Below the pieces are notes generated by a model, which saw only the letters and a program-made list of their open reading frames with translations, was not told the DNA's origin and did not search any database. A DNA stretch of 64,000 bases from JBOGCH01 sp051656645 (GTDB lineage: Bacteria; Bacteroidota; Bacteroidia; Bacteroidales; Marinifilaceae): positions 41,488 to 105,487 of the forward strand of contig JBOGCH010000012.1 in assembly GCA_051656645.1 (NCBI GenBank). Reading direction: 5' to 3'. The translations under genes and the position numbers were made by a program. Shown in pieces: positions 27,259 through 36,651 of this stretch (positions within the stretch are counted from its first letter, which is position 1; each line of letters opens with the position of its first letter).

Positions 27259-29112
27259 TTAGCATTCAATCTCCATTAATGGAGCATCTGCAGCGACAGC
27301 AGCATTTTCTTTTACAAATAGACGTTTAACTTTTCCGCTGTAATCTGATGTTATATTATTTTCCATCTTCATTGCTTCCAAAATTAACACAGATTGTCCC
27401 TTACTAACCATGTCTCCAGGTTGAACAAGTAATTTAAAGATATTACCTGGCATAGGAGCTGTAATTACTTTTCCGGTAATTGGTTCCTCTGCTACTGCAT
27501 TTGCAGTATTAGTAGGGCCGGAAGCAGTTTCTTGGTGAGTTGCCTTGTATTGCTCCTCTTTATATTTTGTCAAGTAGTTGCGTGCAACCAAAGGGAAAAG
27601 CTCTAATAATAATTGTTCCTTTTCGTTCTCTGCAAGTTTTACTCCACCAGCTTCTGGCAATATTGGATTCTCTTGCATTTTATAATTGGATGTATCATAA
27701 GGTGTTTCTGTACGGGTTCCTGCAATTTTAAGTCTAAATTCAGGGTCCACAGGTACAGGAGTCTTTCCATACTCTCCTTTTACTAGAGCAACAAACTGAT
27801 TTGATACGTTAGTATACATCGGTTTTCCGTTCTTTAAGTCTAGTGCACAGTTTACCGCTTGCGCACCAACAATCTGGCTTGTTGGAGTTACTAATGGAGG
27901 AAGGCCTGCAGCTAAACGTACTGTTGGAATCAATTCCATGGCTTTCTCCAAAATATCCATAGAATTCAATTGTTTAAGCTGTGCTACCATATTTGTATAC
28001 ATTCCTCCCGGAATCTCAGCTTTCTTAACTAGTTCATTTGGTTTTGGGAATCCGTAGTATGCTTCAATGGCATGACATGCTCTCAACAATTCTTCCTCGT
28101 TATTCGCTTTAGCAGCTGCAATGGCATTATCAAATTCCTTGTCAATCTCTGTCGGAATAACATCGGTTAGTGGATTGAAAGGTTTTGGGATTTGTTTTAC
28201 AGCATCAAAAGCTTCAAGTTCTTTTCTTATGCCTAATAATTCTTTATTAATTTTTGCAACAGCTTCCATATTAACGTCAAGCTCAATGCCTAATTTTTTA
28301 CAGAATACATACACAAACTCAATTGCCGGTGCAGCAGGTCCGCCTGCAAAGTTCCATATATTGGTATCAACAACGTCAACACCTTTAATAATTGCCATTA
28401 AAACGGCTCCCAAACCATACCCTGGAGTACAGTGTGTGTGGAAGTCTATAGGTACGTTAATATGCTTCTTGAATAACGGAATTATTTCTGCAATTGTGGC
28501 AGGCGAAATAAGACCACTCATATCCTTAATAGTAATCATATCAGCTCCCAATGCTTGCATCTCTTTTGCCTTATTTAGAAAATATTCATTGGTAAATACG
28601 GCGCCTGGAAGTGGCTTGCCTTTAAGGCGTGCAGTGAAGCGTTCCATCTTAGTAAAGTGAGGGTCTATGGTGTAGCAAACGGCACAATCTGCCATACCAC
28701 CATATTTCTTGACATACTTAACCGTCGATTTTACATTATCAACGTCATTAAGGGCATCAAAAATACGCATAATACCCAGTCCGGATTGAATTGCATTCTT
28801 ACAGAATCCCTCTATGATTTCATCCGTATAAGGTGCATATCCAAATAGGTTACGTCCTCTTGACAAGGCTGTTAGTTTGGATACGTCGCCAATAACAGCT
28901 TTTATTTTTTCTAAGCGGTCCCAAGGATTCTCATTCAAGTAACGCATCACCGAATCCGGTACTGCGCCTCCCCATACCTCCATTGCATAAAACTTAGCAT
29001 CCTTATAAAAAGGAAGCACCCTGTCAACTTGATTTTGATTCATTCGAGTGGCAAACGACGATTGTTGCCCGTCTCTTAATGTTAGGTCACGAATTAGAAG
29101 TTTTTGTGCCAT
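27259..29112 (-). CDS. Biotin-dependent carboxyltransferase (oxaloacetate decarboxylase alpha / pyruvate carboxylase subunit B type)
   Basis: A 617-residue protein that moves CO2 between oxaloacetate or pyruvate and enzyme-bound biotin. The carboxyltransferase barrel (about 1-300) begins LLIRDLTLRDGQQSSFATR, with the metal ligand Asp in LRDGQQ, the catalytic-lysine region MITIKDMSG and the metal-binding DFHTHCTPG. A conserved PYC/OADA domain follows to about residue 470. After an Ala/Thr-rich linker comes a biotinyl domain with Lys582 in EAMKMEN as the biotin site. The start at 29112 is preferred to 29184, because a -7 box (29182-29189) overlaps the earlier codon. No beta or gamma subunit is adjacent, so partners must be encoded elsewhere. 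It probably serves C4 metabolism on the route to succinate and propionate. Confidence 0.92.
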   Translation of the reverse strand: MAQKLLIRDLTLRDGQQSSFATRMNQNQVDRVLPFYKDAKFYAMEVWGGAVPDSVMRYLNENPWDRLEKIKAVIGDVSKLTALSRGRNLFGYAPYTDEIIEGFCKNAIQSGLGIMRIFDALNDVDNVKSTVKYVKKYGGMADCAVCYTIDPHFTKMERFTARLKGKPLPGAVFTNEYFLNKAKEMQALGADMITIKDMSGLISPATIAEIIPLFKKHINVPIDFHTHCTPGYGLGAVLMAIIKGVDVVDTNIWNFAGGPAAPAIEFVYVFCKKLGIELDVNMEAVAKINKELLGIRKELEAFDAVKQIPKPFNPLTDVIPTEIDKEFDNAIAAAKANNEEELLRACHAIEAYYGFPKPNELVKKAEIPGGMYTNMVAQLKQLNSMDILEKAMELIPTVRLAAGLPPLVTPTSQIVGAQAVNCALDLKNGKPMYTNVSNQFVALVKGEYGKTPVPVDPEFRLKIAGTRTETPYDTSNYKMQENPILPEAGGVKLAENEKEQLLLELFPLVARNYLTKYKEEQYKATHQETASGPTNTANAVAEEPITGKVITAPMPGNIFKLLVQPGDMVSKGQSVLILEAMKMENNITSDYSGKVKRLFVKENAAVAADAPLMEIEC

Positions 29113-29181
29113 AATCTCACTTTTTTGCTGTTTATGATAATATGTTGTAATTATAAATGCTATTTTGATAATAGATTTACA

Positions 29182-29189
29182 CAAACTTA
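29182..29189 (-). promoter_or_regulatory. Probable -7 box for the carboxyltransferase gene
   Basis: On the minus strand this reads TAAGTTTG, a TAnnTTTG match, with a TTTCG about 20 nt upstream as a weak -33. It gives a leader of about 65 nt before the ATG at 29112. Confidence 0.5.
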
Positions 29190-29338
29190 TGTAAAATAAA
29201 ATGAATAGTCGAAATGTTTTACCAAAAAAATAGTGAAATAAATCTTTATTTTATTTTTAAATATGAGAAAATAATGTTAATTTGTAATGGGGAAGAATTG
29301 TTTCTTTTCTATCCTAAGTTTTTACCATCCTTTTTACC

Positions 29339-29346
29339 TAAATTTG
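29339..29346 (+). promoter_or_regulatory. Probable -7 box for coaD
   Basis: TAAATTTG followed by C matches TAnnTTTG. It supports the coaD start at 29422, because the in-frame codon at 29287 lies upstream of this box. Confidence 0.5.
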
Positions 29347-29421
29347 CGTTGTTTTAGGGAGATAAATATTTTGTCATATTCCTTATCATTTTATAATAGA
29401 TCATCATTTATACAACGAATA

Positions 29422-29919
29422 ATGAAAAAAGTTGCAGTTTTTCCGGGATCATTTGATCCTTTTACCGTGGGACATGAAGAAATTGTGAGACGGGGTTTAA
29501 CTACCTTCGATAAAATAATTATCGCTGTCGGAATTAATGCCGGTAAAAAGAATTTCATGTCGCTAAAAGCGCGCATTGAACTTATAAAATGTGTATTTGC
29601 CGATGTGCCACAGGTAACTGTAGATACATATAGCGGGTTAACTGTTGACTATTGTCGCAAGGTTGGTGCCAATATTCTTTTACGTGGATTACGTACTGCG
29701 GCAGATTTTGAATATGAACGTGCCATTGGACAAGCTAATCGTGCCATGGATAATAAGATAGAAACTATGTTAATGCTAACTTCGGCAGAGCATACTTTTA
29801 TTAGTTCGTCAATTGTCCGTAATGTATTTGAGAATGGTGGAGATGTAAATAAATTCCTTCCAAGCGGAATAACGACCGATTTTTTGCACGATTTAATCAA
29901 TACATACAATAAGAAATAA
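29422..29919 (+). CDS. coaD: Phosphopantetheine adenylyltransferase
   Basis: This enzyme joins ATP and 4'-phosphopantetheine to make dephospho-CoA, the penultimate step of coenzyme A synthesis. From the ATG at 29422 it has 165 residues, normal for the family. Motifs are VFPGSFDPFTVGHEE (TxGH nucleotide-binding signature), LLRGLRTAADFEYE, and TFISSSIVRNV, the ISSS(L/I)VR phosphate loop. An upstream in-frame extension to 29287 shows no conserved sequence and precedes the promoter box. It is 6 nt upstream of the serine-hydrolase gene and probably shares its transcript. Confidence 0.97.
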   Translation: MKKVAVFPGSFDPFTVGHEEIVRRGLTTFDKIIIAVGINAGKKNFMSLKARIELIKCVFADVPQVTVDTYSGLTVDYCRKVGANILLRGLRTAADFEYERAIGQANRAMDNKIETMLMLTSAEHTFISSSIVRNVFENGGDVNKFLPSGITTDFLHDLINTYNKK

Positions 29920-29925
29920 CTTGTC

Positions 29926-31086
29926 ATGAAAACATTTGTGGGTATACTTACCGGCTTGGTACTTCTTTTTATAATATGGATCTGCCTTCCCTTTTATATG
30001 CGAACGGCGCTCATTCATTGGTATCCCAACATTGACGATACATATATCTTTGCGGGCGACACGCTACGTGCCACTGCTAATGGATGGGAATGGAATAAAG
30101 CCAAGGATTACAATGCTCACACACTTACACACGATGAAGATACTTATTTGGATGAGCATAAAACCGTTTCATTTCTAGTAATCCAAAATGATTCAATTAT
30201 TTATGAGGATTATCGTGATGGTTGGGACTATGAAAAACTATCTAATGTATTCTCAGTAACAAAAAGTGTCACAGCTCTTCTTGTTGGGGCTGCTATGGAC
30301 GATGGATACATTAGTTCTCTTAATGAAACTATTGGGCGTTATTTACCAGAGTTTCGTGGCTGTTGTATGGCAGGAATTACAATCCGGGAATTATTAACCA
30401 TGAGCTCGGGGCTGAGTTGGGACGAGGCATATACCTCCCTAAAGTCCAAAACAACCGAGGCGTACTATGGTGATAATATCCGTGCCACGGTCACTAATCA
30501 GACGCAAGTACAACCGGCAGGTGTTGCATTCAAATATAAGAGTGGCGATACGCAATTATTATCGCTCGTTGTTGAGGAGGCAATGAAACGCAAGGGCGAT
30601 ACAATCTCAATAACTGAGTATGCCTACCAAAAACTTTGGAAACCTATGCATATTAATCGAGATGCAATATGGAACCTTGATAAAGTAAATGGTACAGCCA
30701 AAACCTATTGTTGTTTAAATACCACAGCGAGAGACATTGCCAAATTAGGACGTCTTGTGGCTAGTCGCGGCATTTGGGACGGCGATACTCTTATTTCACC
30801 TACATATGTTGACGCAATGGTAACGCCGGCTGCATGGTTAAATAACCAATTTGGCGAACCGGGATTGGATTATTATGGATATCAAATCTGGATGATAAAT
30901 ACCAACGAGGGTAGAGTGCCGTATTTCCGTGGTTTAGGCGGGCAGTACATTTACATTGTTCCTCAACGTAATGCTATTATTGTGCGCTTGGGGCATAAGA
31001 AAGATGATAAAGTAATCCGCGAACGAACAGAGGATGTGGATTACTATTATAATCTTGGTATGAAAATTATCAATGAAAGAGATTAA
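29926..31086 (+). CDS. Membrane-anchored beta-lactamase-family serine hydrolase
   Basis: A 386-residue protein of the class C beta-lactamase/penicillin-binding-protein fold. An N-terminal membrane segment (about 5-26) anchors the catalytic part outside the inner membrane. The nucleophile motif SxxK is SVTK in NVFSVTKSVTALL near residue 111, and the second motif is YKSGD near residue 205, in place of the canonical YxN. Such proteins can be esterases, peptidases or cell-wall enzymes, so an antibiotic-resistance role should not be assumed. It follows coaD by 6 nt and is convergent with the flippase gene, with a shared hairpin between them. Confidence 0.87.
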   Translation: MKTFVGILTGLVLLFIIWICLPFYMRTALIHWYPNIDDTYIFAGDTLRATANGWEWNKAKDYNAHTLTHDEDTYLDEHKTVSFLVIQNDSIIYEDYRDGWDYEKLSNVFSVTKSVTALLVGAAMDDGYISSLNETIGRYLPEFRGCCMAGITIRELLTMSSGLSWDEAYTSLKSKTTEAYYGDNIRATVTNQTQVQPAGVAFKYKSGDTQLLSLVVEEAMKRKGDTISITEYAYQKLWKPMHINRDAIWNLDKVNGTAKTYCCLNTTARDIAKLGRLVASRGIWDGDTLISPTYVDAMVTPAAWLNNQFGEPGLDYYGYQIWMINTNEGRVPYFRGLGGQYIYIVPQRNAIIVRLGHKKDDKVIRERTEDVDYYYNLGMKIINERD

Positions 31087-31097
31087 AATCAATAGCT

Positions 31098-31126
31098 AAA
31101 GCTTTATCGTTTAACGATAAAGCTTT
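31098..31126. terminator. Bidirectional terminator between convergent genes
   Basis: AAAGCTTTATCG (31098-31109) pairs with CGATAAAGCTTT (31115-31126), with T-rich sequence after it. It overlaps the last codons of the flippase gene on the minus strand. Confidence 0.82.
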
Positions 31127-32600
31127 TTATTTTATTAAACTGTACTTTTAGCATATGGTCTGTGTAAAAAACCGTTATGCAGTAAATCATGATCAATCCT
31201 GTGCGGAAAACCAATCGCCATGCCATATTGTCAATAGTAACCATTGAAGCTATTCCATATAAAATACCGGCAAGCACGCTATAACCTGCAATACTCTTTA
31301 AATCATAGCGAATAGGAAAATAGCGTTGGCCTACAAAGTAGGAAATTAGCATCATTGCACCGTAACAACAAAATGCAGCCCATGCACAAGCCATAAATCC
31401 ATATACTGGAATAAATAGTATATTAATAGTTAGTGTAATAGCTAGGCCAATCAACGAGAAATAGGTACCCCAATATGTTTTGTCTGTGAGTTTATACCAA
31501 AGTGATAAATTAAAGAATACGCCAAAAAATAGTTCAGCTAACATAACAATAGGTACCACGCGTAAACCCGAATAATATTTAGCGTCAATAAAATGACGTA
31601 AAATATCAATATAGAAATTTACGCCGAGAAAAATCAACAAACCAAACAAAACGAAATATTTCATGACAATGGCATAGGTATCCTTTTTATCTTCACTTTG
31701 GGATTGCGAAAATATAAACGGTTCATAGGCATACCTAAATGCTTGTAAAAACATAACCATAATAACAGCTATTTTAAAGTTAGCATTATAAATACCAAGC
31801 ATAGAAAATGCTGCTTCTTTATCCTTAATAATCATAGGTATAATTATCTTGTCAATGGTTTGGTTCATAATACCTGCCAACCCCAAAATAAGTAGTGGAG
31901 CAGAATAGCGCAATATACGTCCCAAAAGCTTTGCATCGAAATGCCACTTAAAGCGGGTAAGTTCAGGGATAAATGCAACTAAAACAAACAACGAACTAAT
32001 AACATTGGATACCAGAATGTAACTTACTCCATAATCCGGATTATAGAACCAACTTATTAAATTTGGATTTCCTTGGTGTATTAGGGGCGCAACAATAAAG
32101 AAAAACAGATTTAATGCAATCATAATACCTATTGAAGCCAGCTTTATAACCACAAATCTCAATGCTCGTCGTTCATATCGCAAATATGCAAAAGGTAGGG
32201 ATGTAAATGCATCCAAAGCAATAATAAGGGCAATCATCGCAATATAATCCGTATGATTAGCATACCCCATTGCTGAGCTAATTGGAGTTAGTAGCAGCAT
32301 CACTGCACCAAAAAACAATGTAGAGGTAGATAAAAGTGATACCAAACAGGTTGAGAAAATGGTACGAGAATCTCCTTTCTCCGGATTACTTGCAAAACGG
32401 AAGAAACCGGTTTCTAAACCGTAGGTCAATAGAATAAGTAATAATGCCATCCAACCGTATAGGTTCGAGACATTCCCAAACTCTTCCGGGTCTAAACGTC
32501 GTGTATAAAGTGGCACTAACCACCAATTTAAAAATCTGCCTAAAATACTACTAATACCATATAAGGCTGTATCTTTCATTAAACTCTTAATTCCGGCCAT
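31104..32600 (-). CDS. Polysaccharide/oligosaccharide flippase (MOP superfamily)
   Basis: A 498-residue integral membrane protein with about fourteen hydrophobic segments, the size and pattern of Wzx-type flippases. The start MAGIKSLMKDTALYGISSILGRFLNWWLVPLYT is typical for the polysaccharide biosynthesis transporter family. These proteins move lipid-linked sugar repeat units across the inner membrane. No glycosyltransferases lie beside it, so it may serve a general envelope glycan or the protein O-glycosylation pathway known in Bacteroides; that is inference. It has its own -7 box 20 nt upstream. Confidence 0.9.
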   Translation of the reverse strand: MAGIKSLMKDTALYGISSILGRFLNWWLVPLYTRRLDPEEFGNVSNLYGWMALLLILLTYGLETGFFRFASNPEKGDSRTIFSTCLVSLLSTSTLFFGAVMLLLTPISSAMGYANHTDYIAMIALIIALDAFTSLPFAYLRYERRALRFVVIKLASIGIMIALNLFFFIVAPLIHQGNPNLISWFYNPDYGVSYILVSNVISSLFVLVAFIPELTRFKWHFDAKLLGRILRYSAPLLILGLAGIMNQTIDKIIIPMIIKDKEAAFSMLGIYNANFKIAVIMVMFLQAFRYAYEPFIFSQSQSEDKKDTYAIVMKYFVLFGLLIFLGVNFYIDILRHFIDAKYYSGLRVVPIVMLAELFFGVFFNLSLWYKLTDKTYWGTYFSLIGLAITLTINILFIPVYGFMACAWAAFCCYGAMMLISYFVGQRYFPIRYDLKSIAGYSVLAGILYGIASMVTIDNMAWRLVFRTGLIMIYCITVFYTDHMLKVQFNKIKSFIVKR

Positions 32601-32619
32601 GTTGTTCTATATTTTGGAA

Positions 32620-32627
32620 CAAAAGTA
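32620..32627 (-). promoter_or_regulatory. Probable -7 box for the flippase gene
   Basis: On the minus strand this reads TACTTTTG, a TAnnTTTG match, 19 nt before the ATG at 32600. Confidence 0.45.
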
Positions 32628-32763
32628 TTTAAAATATATATAATTATCGAGCTTCTAAAAAAATACCTACTCACTATACCACAATAAAAATTATAAGTAC
32701 ATGTAATAGGGAAACATATAGAGTAGTAATGTTACTCTTAACAATCTGGGATTATTAGATACT

Positions 32764-32832
32764 TTAATCCCCTTTCAATGTTTTGCTGTTACTAGAAATA
32801 AAGTATTAACAAAAGTATTGAAAGGGGATTAA
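32764..32832. repeat. 16-bp inverted repeat beyond the Smr gene
   Basis: TTAATCCCCTTTCAAT (32764-32779) pairs exactly with ATTGAAAGGGGATTAA (32817-32832) around a 37-nt loop. GTTTTG and CAAAAG within the loop could extend the stem. It starts 15 nt after the Smr gene's stop and probably ends that transcript, though there is no strong T-run. Confidence 0.7.
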
Positions 32833-32847
32833 CCTAAGCGAAAAGCG

Positions 32848-33855
32848 TTATTTAATTGTCACCATAGTAGCGCCATAGCCATATTGCTTAAACGATGCAT
32901 CTTGATGGTTAAATCGCTTGTATTTTGTTTGTAGCTCCCATAGAATGCGTTGGCGTAGTACACCGTCGCCTTTGCCATGAATAAATACTATTTTCTGTCC
33001 TGTTCGTAATTTGTATTTCTGTAAGGTCTCTCTGAATACATTAAGTTGATGTTCAAGAATATCCCCATTGTTCATACCTGTGGTATCGTCAAGTAAACGA
33101 TCAATATGCAAATCAACCTCAACTATATTCTTGTTGACATTTGCATTTGTCGCAGACTGCGTTGTCGATGTCTCAATATTATCTTTTTTCTCTACAATGG
33201 CTTTTGATAATGCCTTGTCGTCAATCTCCTCAATACTTATTTTCGATGTCCCGTCCACTTCGCGTAAATAGCTAAGCTCTTTAAACCAGCGATTGTGTTT
33301 GTAATTTCCTCCTTTGCAAAGATTTACGCTACTAATTTTTAAAGTTACAGATGAGGGAGTACGTAGTGTATATTCGCCCTTGCTGTAGTATAAAACTTGT
33401 ACTGTCAGTGATTTAATTTGATTGTCAATTTGTTTAATGCTAAAACTGTCAATAAGAACCTTGTCATCGCTGTTACAATTACCTGCCGAAAGTCCTGCAA
33501 CTTTCCCATTTTCACGCGTAGCTGAAACGGTATATAAAATAGTATATGGTGTATCGTTAACAATAGAAAAGTCAAATTGAGCATTAAGTAAATTGTTCAT
33601 ATTGGAAGGTGTCATAGCAAGAAATACCTTACCTGTACTTTCCACCTCAACGCTCTTCTGATTGTTTGTCGATGCTTTTGCGTTATTATCCTCTTTGAAG
33701 TCGGTTTTTACAACGACTAAATCAGTGATGTGGGCAGGAATTTCAAATCCATATTCATCAACATAGACATTTACTATCTCTTTGTTTACAATACTCGTTA
33801 CCTTTCCTTCTAACTTCTCGGTGATAAACCGGACGATATCTCCAATTCGTGCCAT
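32848..33855 (-). CDS. DUF2027 and Smr domain protein
   Basis: A 335-residue cytosolic protein found across Bacteroidetes. Residues 1-50 form an SH3-like start (MARIGDIVRFITEKLEGKVT). A DUF2027-type beta-rich domain spans about 75-210. The C-terminal Smr domain (about 250-335) has VDLHIDRL and the nuclease-associated loop IHGKGDGVLRQRI near its end. Smr domains elsewhere cut DNA junctions or act on collided ribosomes and mRNA; the role of this fusion is not known to me. It is monocistronic and divergent from hutU. Confidence 0.88.
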   Translation of the reverse strand: MARIGDIVRFITEKLEGKVTSIVNKEIVNVYVDEYGFEIPAHITDLVVVKTDFKEDNNAKASTNNQKSVEVESTGKVFLAMTPSNMNNLLNAQFDFSIVNDTPYTILYTVSATRENGKVAGLSAGNCNSDDKVLIDSFSIKQIDNQIKSLTVQVLYYSKGEYTLRTPSSVTLKISSVNLCKGGNYKHNRWFKELSYLREVDGTSKISIEEIDDKALSKAIVEKKDNIETSTTQSATNANVNKNIVEVDLHIDRLLDDTTGMNNGDILEHQLNVFRETLQKYKLRTGQKIVFIHGKGDGVLRQRILWELQTKYKRFNHQDASFKQYGYGATMVTIK

Positions 33856-34028
33856 ATTTTGATGTATTTAATTATTCTATATTTAAGTGGTAAAATTAGC
33901 CAAAAAGTTATAGCTCTATAACATTTTAGGATTTCTTTAACCCATTTTATTGATAAATGCTTTGTTGTAATGTTGTAACAGTTGTGAGAATGTATTAATT
34001 TGCTCGTCAAATATCAAAAGTATTATTT

Positions 34029-36041
34029 ATGCAATTAACAGATTTCCAAAAGGCAATACTGGAAGGGATTCCGGCTCATTTGCCTGCACCGAAAGGTTAT
34101 GAAAAAAATATAAACCACGCGCCTAAACGTAAACAAATTCTAAGTGCCGATGAAAAGAAGTTAGCTATAAAAAATGCGTTGCGCTATTTTGCTCCACAAT
34201 ATCATGCTGAATTAGCGCCAGAGTTTGCTAAGGAGCTGGAGGAGTATGGACGCGTATATATGTATCGCCTTCGTCCGGACTACGAGATGCGTGCTCGCCA
34301 TATTGATGAATATCCATATAAAAGCAAACAGGCTGCAGCCATAATGCTCATGATTAATAACAATTTGGACTATGCCGTGGCGCAACATCCACATGAATTA
34401 ATAACATATGGAGGTAATGGCGCCGTGTTTCAGAACTGGGCACAGTATCGAATTGTAATGAAATATCTGGCCGAGATGACGGACGAGCAAACGCTTGTTA
34501 TGTATTCCGGACATCCGCTAGGGCTTTTCCCATCTCACAAAGATGCGCCAAGAGTGGTGGTAACAAATGGTATGGTAATTCCTAACTACTCAAAACCGGA
34601 CGATTGGGAGCGGATGAATGCTATGGGAGTTAGTCAATATGGGCAAATGACCGCCGGTTCGTTTATGTATATTGGTCCTCAGGGAATTGTGCATGGAACA
34701 ACAATTACCGTATTGAATGCGGGACGCATGATTTCTAAAGAAGGTGAGGACCTAGCCGGAAAATTATTTATTACCGCCGGATTAGGTGGTATGTCGGGAG
34801 CTCAGCCAAAGGCGGCTAATATCGCCGGATGTGTAAGTATTACAGCCGAGATAAACCCAAAAGCTACTCATACACGTCACTCTCAAAAATGGGTTGATGA
34901 GGTAATTGATAACCTTGAGGATTTAGCCGCGCGTGTAAAACAGGCAAAAGAAAATAAGGAGGTAGTCTCTATTGCATATACCGGAAATGTGGTAGATGTA
35001 TGGGAATATTTTGCTGAGCATGACATTGCTGTTGAACTGGGAAGTGACCAAACATCACTTCATAACCCATGGGCCGGTGGATATTATCCGGTAGGCGTTA
35101 GTTTTGAAGAGAGTAATCGCATGATGGCCGAAGAACCAGAACTTTTCAAAGAAAAAGTACAAGAAACCTTGCGTCGACATGTTGCAGCCGTAAACAAATG
35201 CGTTGATCGTTTTGGAACCTACTTTTTTGACTACGGTAACGCATTCCTTTTAGAATCATCTAGAGCAGGTGCAGACATAATGAAAGCCGATGGTGAATTT
35301 AAGTATCCATCCTATGTTCAGGATATTATGGGACCAATGTGTTTTGACTACGGATTTGGACCATTCCGCTGGGTTTGTACTAGTTGTGATGCTGCGGACT
35401 TGGAAACCTCAGACCGTATTGCCGCACAAGTATTGGAACAACTGAAACAAGAATCGCCAGAGGAGATACAACAACAAATGGACGATAACATCCGTTGGAT
35501 TAATGCCGCAGGTGAGAATAAATTGGTTGTCGGCTCTCAAGCGCGTATACTCTATGCAGATGCAGAGGGACGTCGTCGTATAGCCGTTGAGTTTAATAAA
35601 GCAATAGCGGATGGACGTATTTCGGCTCCTATTGTTTTAGGACGCGATCACCATGATGTATCTGGAACTGATTCTCCATATCGTGAAACATCGAATATAT
35701 ATGATGGTTCGCGCTTTACTGCCGATATGGCCGTACATAATGTAATTGGCGACTCATTCCGTGGAGCCACTTGGGTGTCCATTCACAATGGTGGTGGAGT
35801 AGGCTGGGGAGAAGTTATGAACGGAGGATTTGGAATGGTAATTGACGGTAGTGACGATGCTGACCGACGTCTAAACTCAATGCTATTTTGGGATGTGAAC
35901 AACGGAATAGCTCGCCGTAGTTGGGCGCGTAATCCTGGTGCTATGTCGACAATTGAACGTACCATGCAAATGAATCCTAACTTAAAAGTTACTCTACCTA
36001 ATTTAGTGGAGGAAAGCGTTATTGAGAGCTTAAACTTTTAA
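34029..36041 (+). CDS. hutU: Urocanate hydratase
   Basis: This enzyme adds water to urocanate to give 4-imidazolone-5-propionate, the second step of histidine breakdown, using tightly bound NAD as an electrophile. The 670-residue length fits the long Bacteroidetes form. Landmarks are HPLGLFPSH, the NAD-loop TAGLGGMSGAQPKAA, the catalytic-Cys region GPFRWVCTSCD near residue 450, GRDHHDVSGTDSPYRET and HNGGGVGWGEVMNGG. The other hut genes are not adjacent, which is unusual since they often cluster in this phylum. A hairpin terminator follows. It is divergent from the Smr gene. Confidence 0.97.
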   Translation: MQLTDFQKAILEGIPAHLPAPKGYEKNINHAPKRKQILSADEKKLAIKNALRYFAPQYHAELAPEFAKELEEYGRVYMYRLRPDYEMRARHIDEYPYKSKQAAAIMLMINNNLDYAVAQHPHELITYGGNGAVFQNWAQYRIVMKYLAEMTDEQTLVMYSGHPLGLFPSHKDAPRVVVTNGMVIPNYSKPDDWERMNAMGVSQYGQMTAGSFMYIGPQGIVHGTTITVLNAGRMISKEGEDLAGKLFITAGLGGMSGAQPKAANIAGCVSITAEINPKATHTRHSQKWVDEVIDNLEDLAARVKQAKENKEVVSIAYTGNVVDVWEYFAEHDIAVELGSDQTSLHNPWAGGYYPVGVSFEESNRMMAEEPELFKEKVQETLRRHVAAVNKCVDRFGTYFFDYGNAFLLESSRAGADIMKADGEFKYPSYVQDIMGPMCFDYGFGPFRWVCTSCDAADLETSDRIAAQVLEQLKQESPEEIQQQMDDNIRWINAAGENKLVVGSQARILYADAEGRRRIAVEFNKAIADGRISAPIVLGRDHHDVSGTDSPYRETSNIYDGSRFTADMAVHNVIGDSFRGATWVSIHNGGGVGWGEVMNGGFGMVIDGSDDADRRLNSMLFWDVNNGIARRSWARNPGAMSTIERTMQMNPNLKVTLPNLVEESVIESLNF

Positions 36042-36082
36042 TAAGTTTAGTTGTAAAATCAAATAACACAATATTTCGTAAT

Positions 36083-36124
36083 ACAGAGCCAATAGAGATT
36101 ATTACCAATCTTTATTGGCTCTGT
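36083..36124 (+). terminator. Hairpin after hutU
   Basis: ACAGAGCCAATAGAGATT (36083-36100) pairs with AATCTTTATTGGCTCTGT (36107-36124) with one G-T pair. A weak T-rich tail follows. The rest of 36125-36320 shows nothing recognisable. Confidence 0.7.
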
Positions 36125-36320
36125 CGTTTAATAAATATAACTAAGGAATAAAGGTATGTCTTTATTTCTTAGCATGGAGTGTAAATGTATGATGTGGTGG
36201 GTGTTATGTATTTTTGCATTTTTCTGTATTATATAATTTATTCAGCAAAGAAATGCTTTCAGCGATGTCTAGATAGAGCATGGTTTATAAATTAAAAAAT
36301 AAAAAAAGGATGCGATACTA

Positions 36321-36350
36321 TTGTTTTTTCAAAAAACAGTGATATATTTG
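36321..36350 (+). promoter_or_regulatory. trpL-trpB promoter
   Basis: TTG (36321-36323), a 19-nt spacer, and TATATTTG (36343-36350) followed by C match both Bacteroidota promoter elements at the standard distance. The leader ATG lies 22 nt after the -7 box. Confidence 0.78.
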
Positions 36351-36371
36351 CAGAAATAAAATAAGACAAAT

Positions 36372-36431
36372 ATGCAATTATCTACAGTAAATAAATTTTG
36401 GTGGTGGCACTTACAATCTTCCCGATCGTGA
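36372..36431 (+). CDS. trpL: Tryptophan leader peptide
   Basis: A 19-codon ORF reading MQLSTVNKFWWWHLQSSRS. Three consecutive Trp codons at residues 10-12 make it a sensor for charged tRNA-Trp. If ribosomes stall there, the ATCGTGAG at 36425-36432, which overlaps the leader's stop, is free to pair with CTCACGAT in the terminator (36496-36503), preventing termination. If ribosomes finish, the terminator at 36479-36521 forms. The ORF follows a good promoter and precedes trpB by 220 nt. The Trp run and complementary arms are seen directly; the mechanism follows classical attenuation. Confidence 0.93.
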   Translation: MQLSTVNKFWWWHLQSSRS

Positions 36432-36478
36432 GCGTCTAACCCTGTGCTGTAAATAATTCTCAAAATAGAAAATATACA

Positions 36479-36521
36479 CCGAAGCGGCTATCGTACTCAC
36501 GATAGCCGCTTCGGTTTTTTT
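36479..36521 (+). terminator. trp attenuator terminator
   Basis: CCGAAGCGGCTATCG (36479-36493) pairs perfectly with CGATAGCCGCTTCGG (36500-36514), loop TACTCA, then a run of T. The right arm plus loop contain CTCACGAT, which is complementary to ATCGTGAG at 36425-36432 in the leader, giving two mutually exclusive folds. Confidence 0.95.
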
Positions 36522-36651
36522 GTCTACCGCTATCCGGAAAACGGGCGACAAATAAAAGAGATTAAAAATAAAAAACAAGAGGAAGGATTTTGTCAGCTGG
36601 CCAATAGATGAAATCTGACGGTAACTAAAAACAAAGAAAATTTAAACAGTT

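Noticed and set aside
28121..28660. A 179-codon plus-strand frame
   Set aside because: It is antisense to the carboxyltransferase gene and is hydrophobic and Ser-rich as expected for a complement of a conserved gene.
29926..31086. Antibiotic-resistance beta-lactamase
   Set aside because: The protein has SxxK and a YKS motif of the broad serine-hydrolase fold plus a membrane anchor, but nothing that marks a true class C resistance enzyme.
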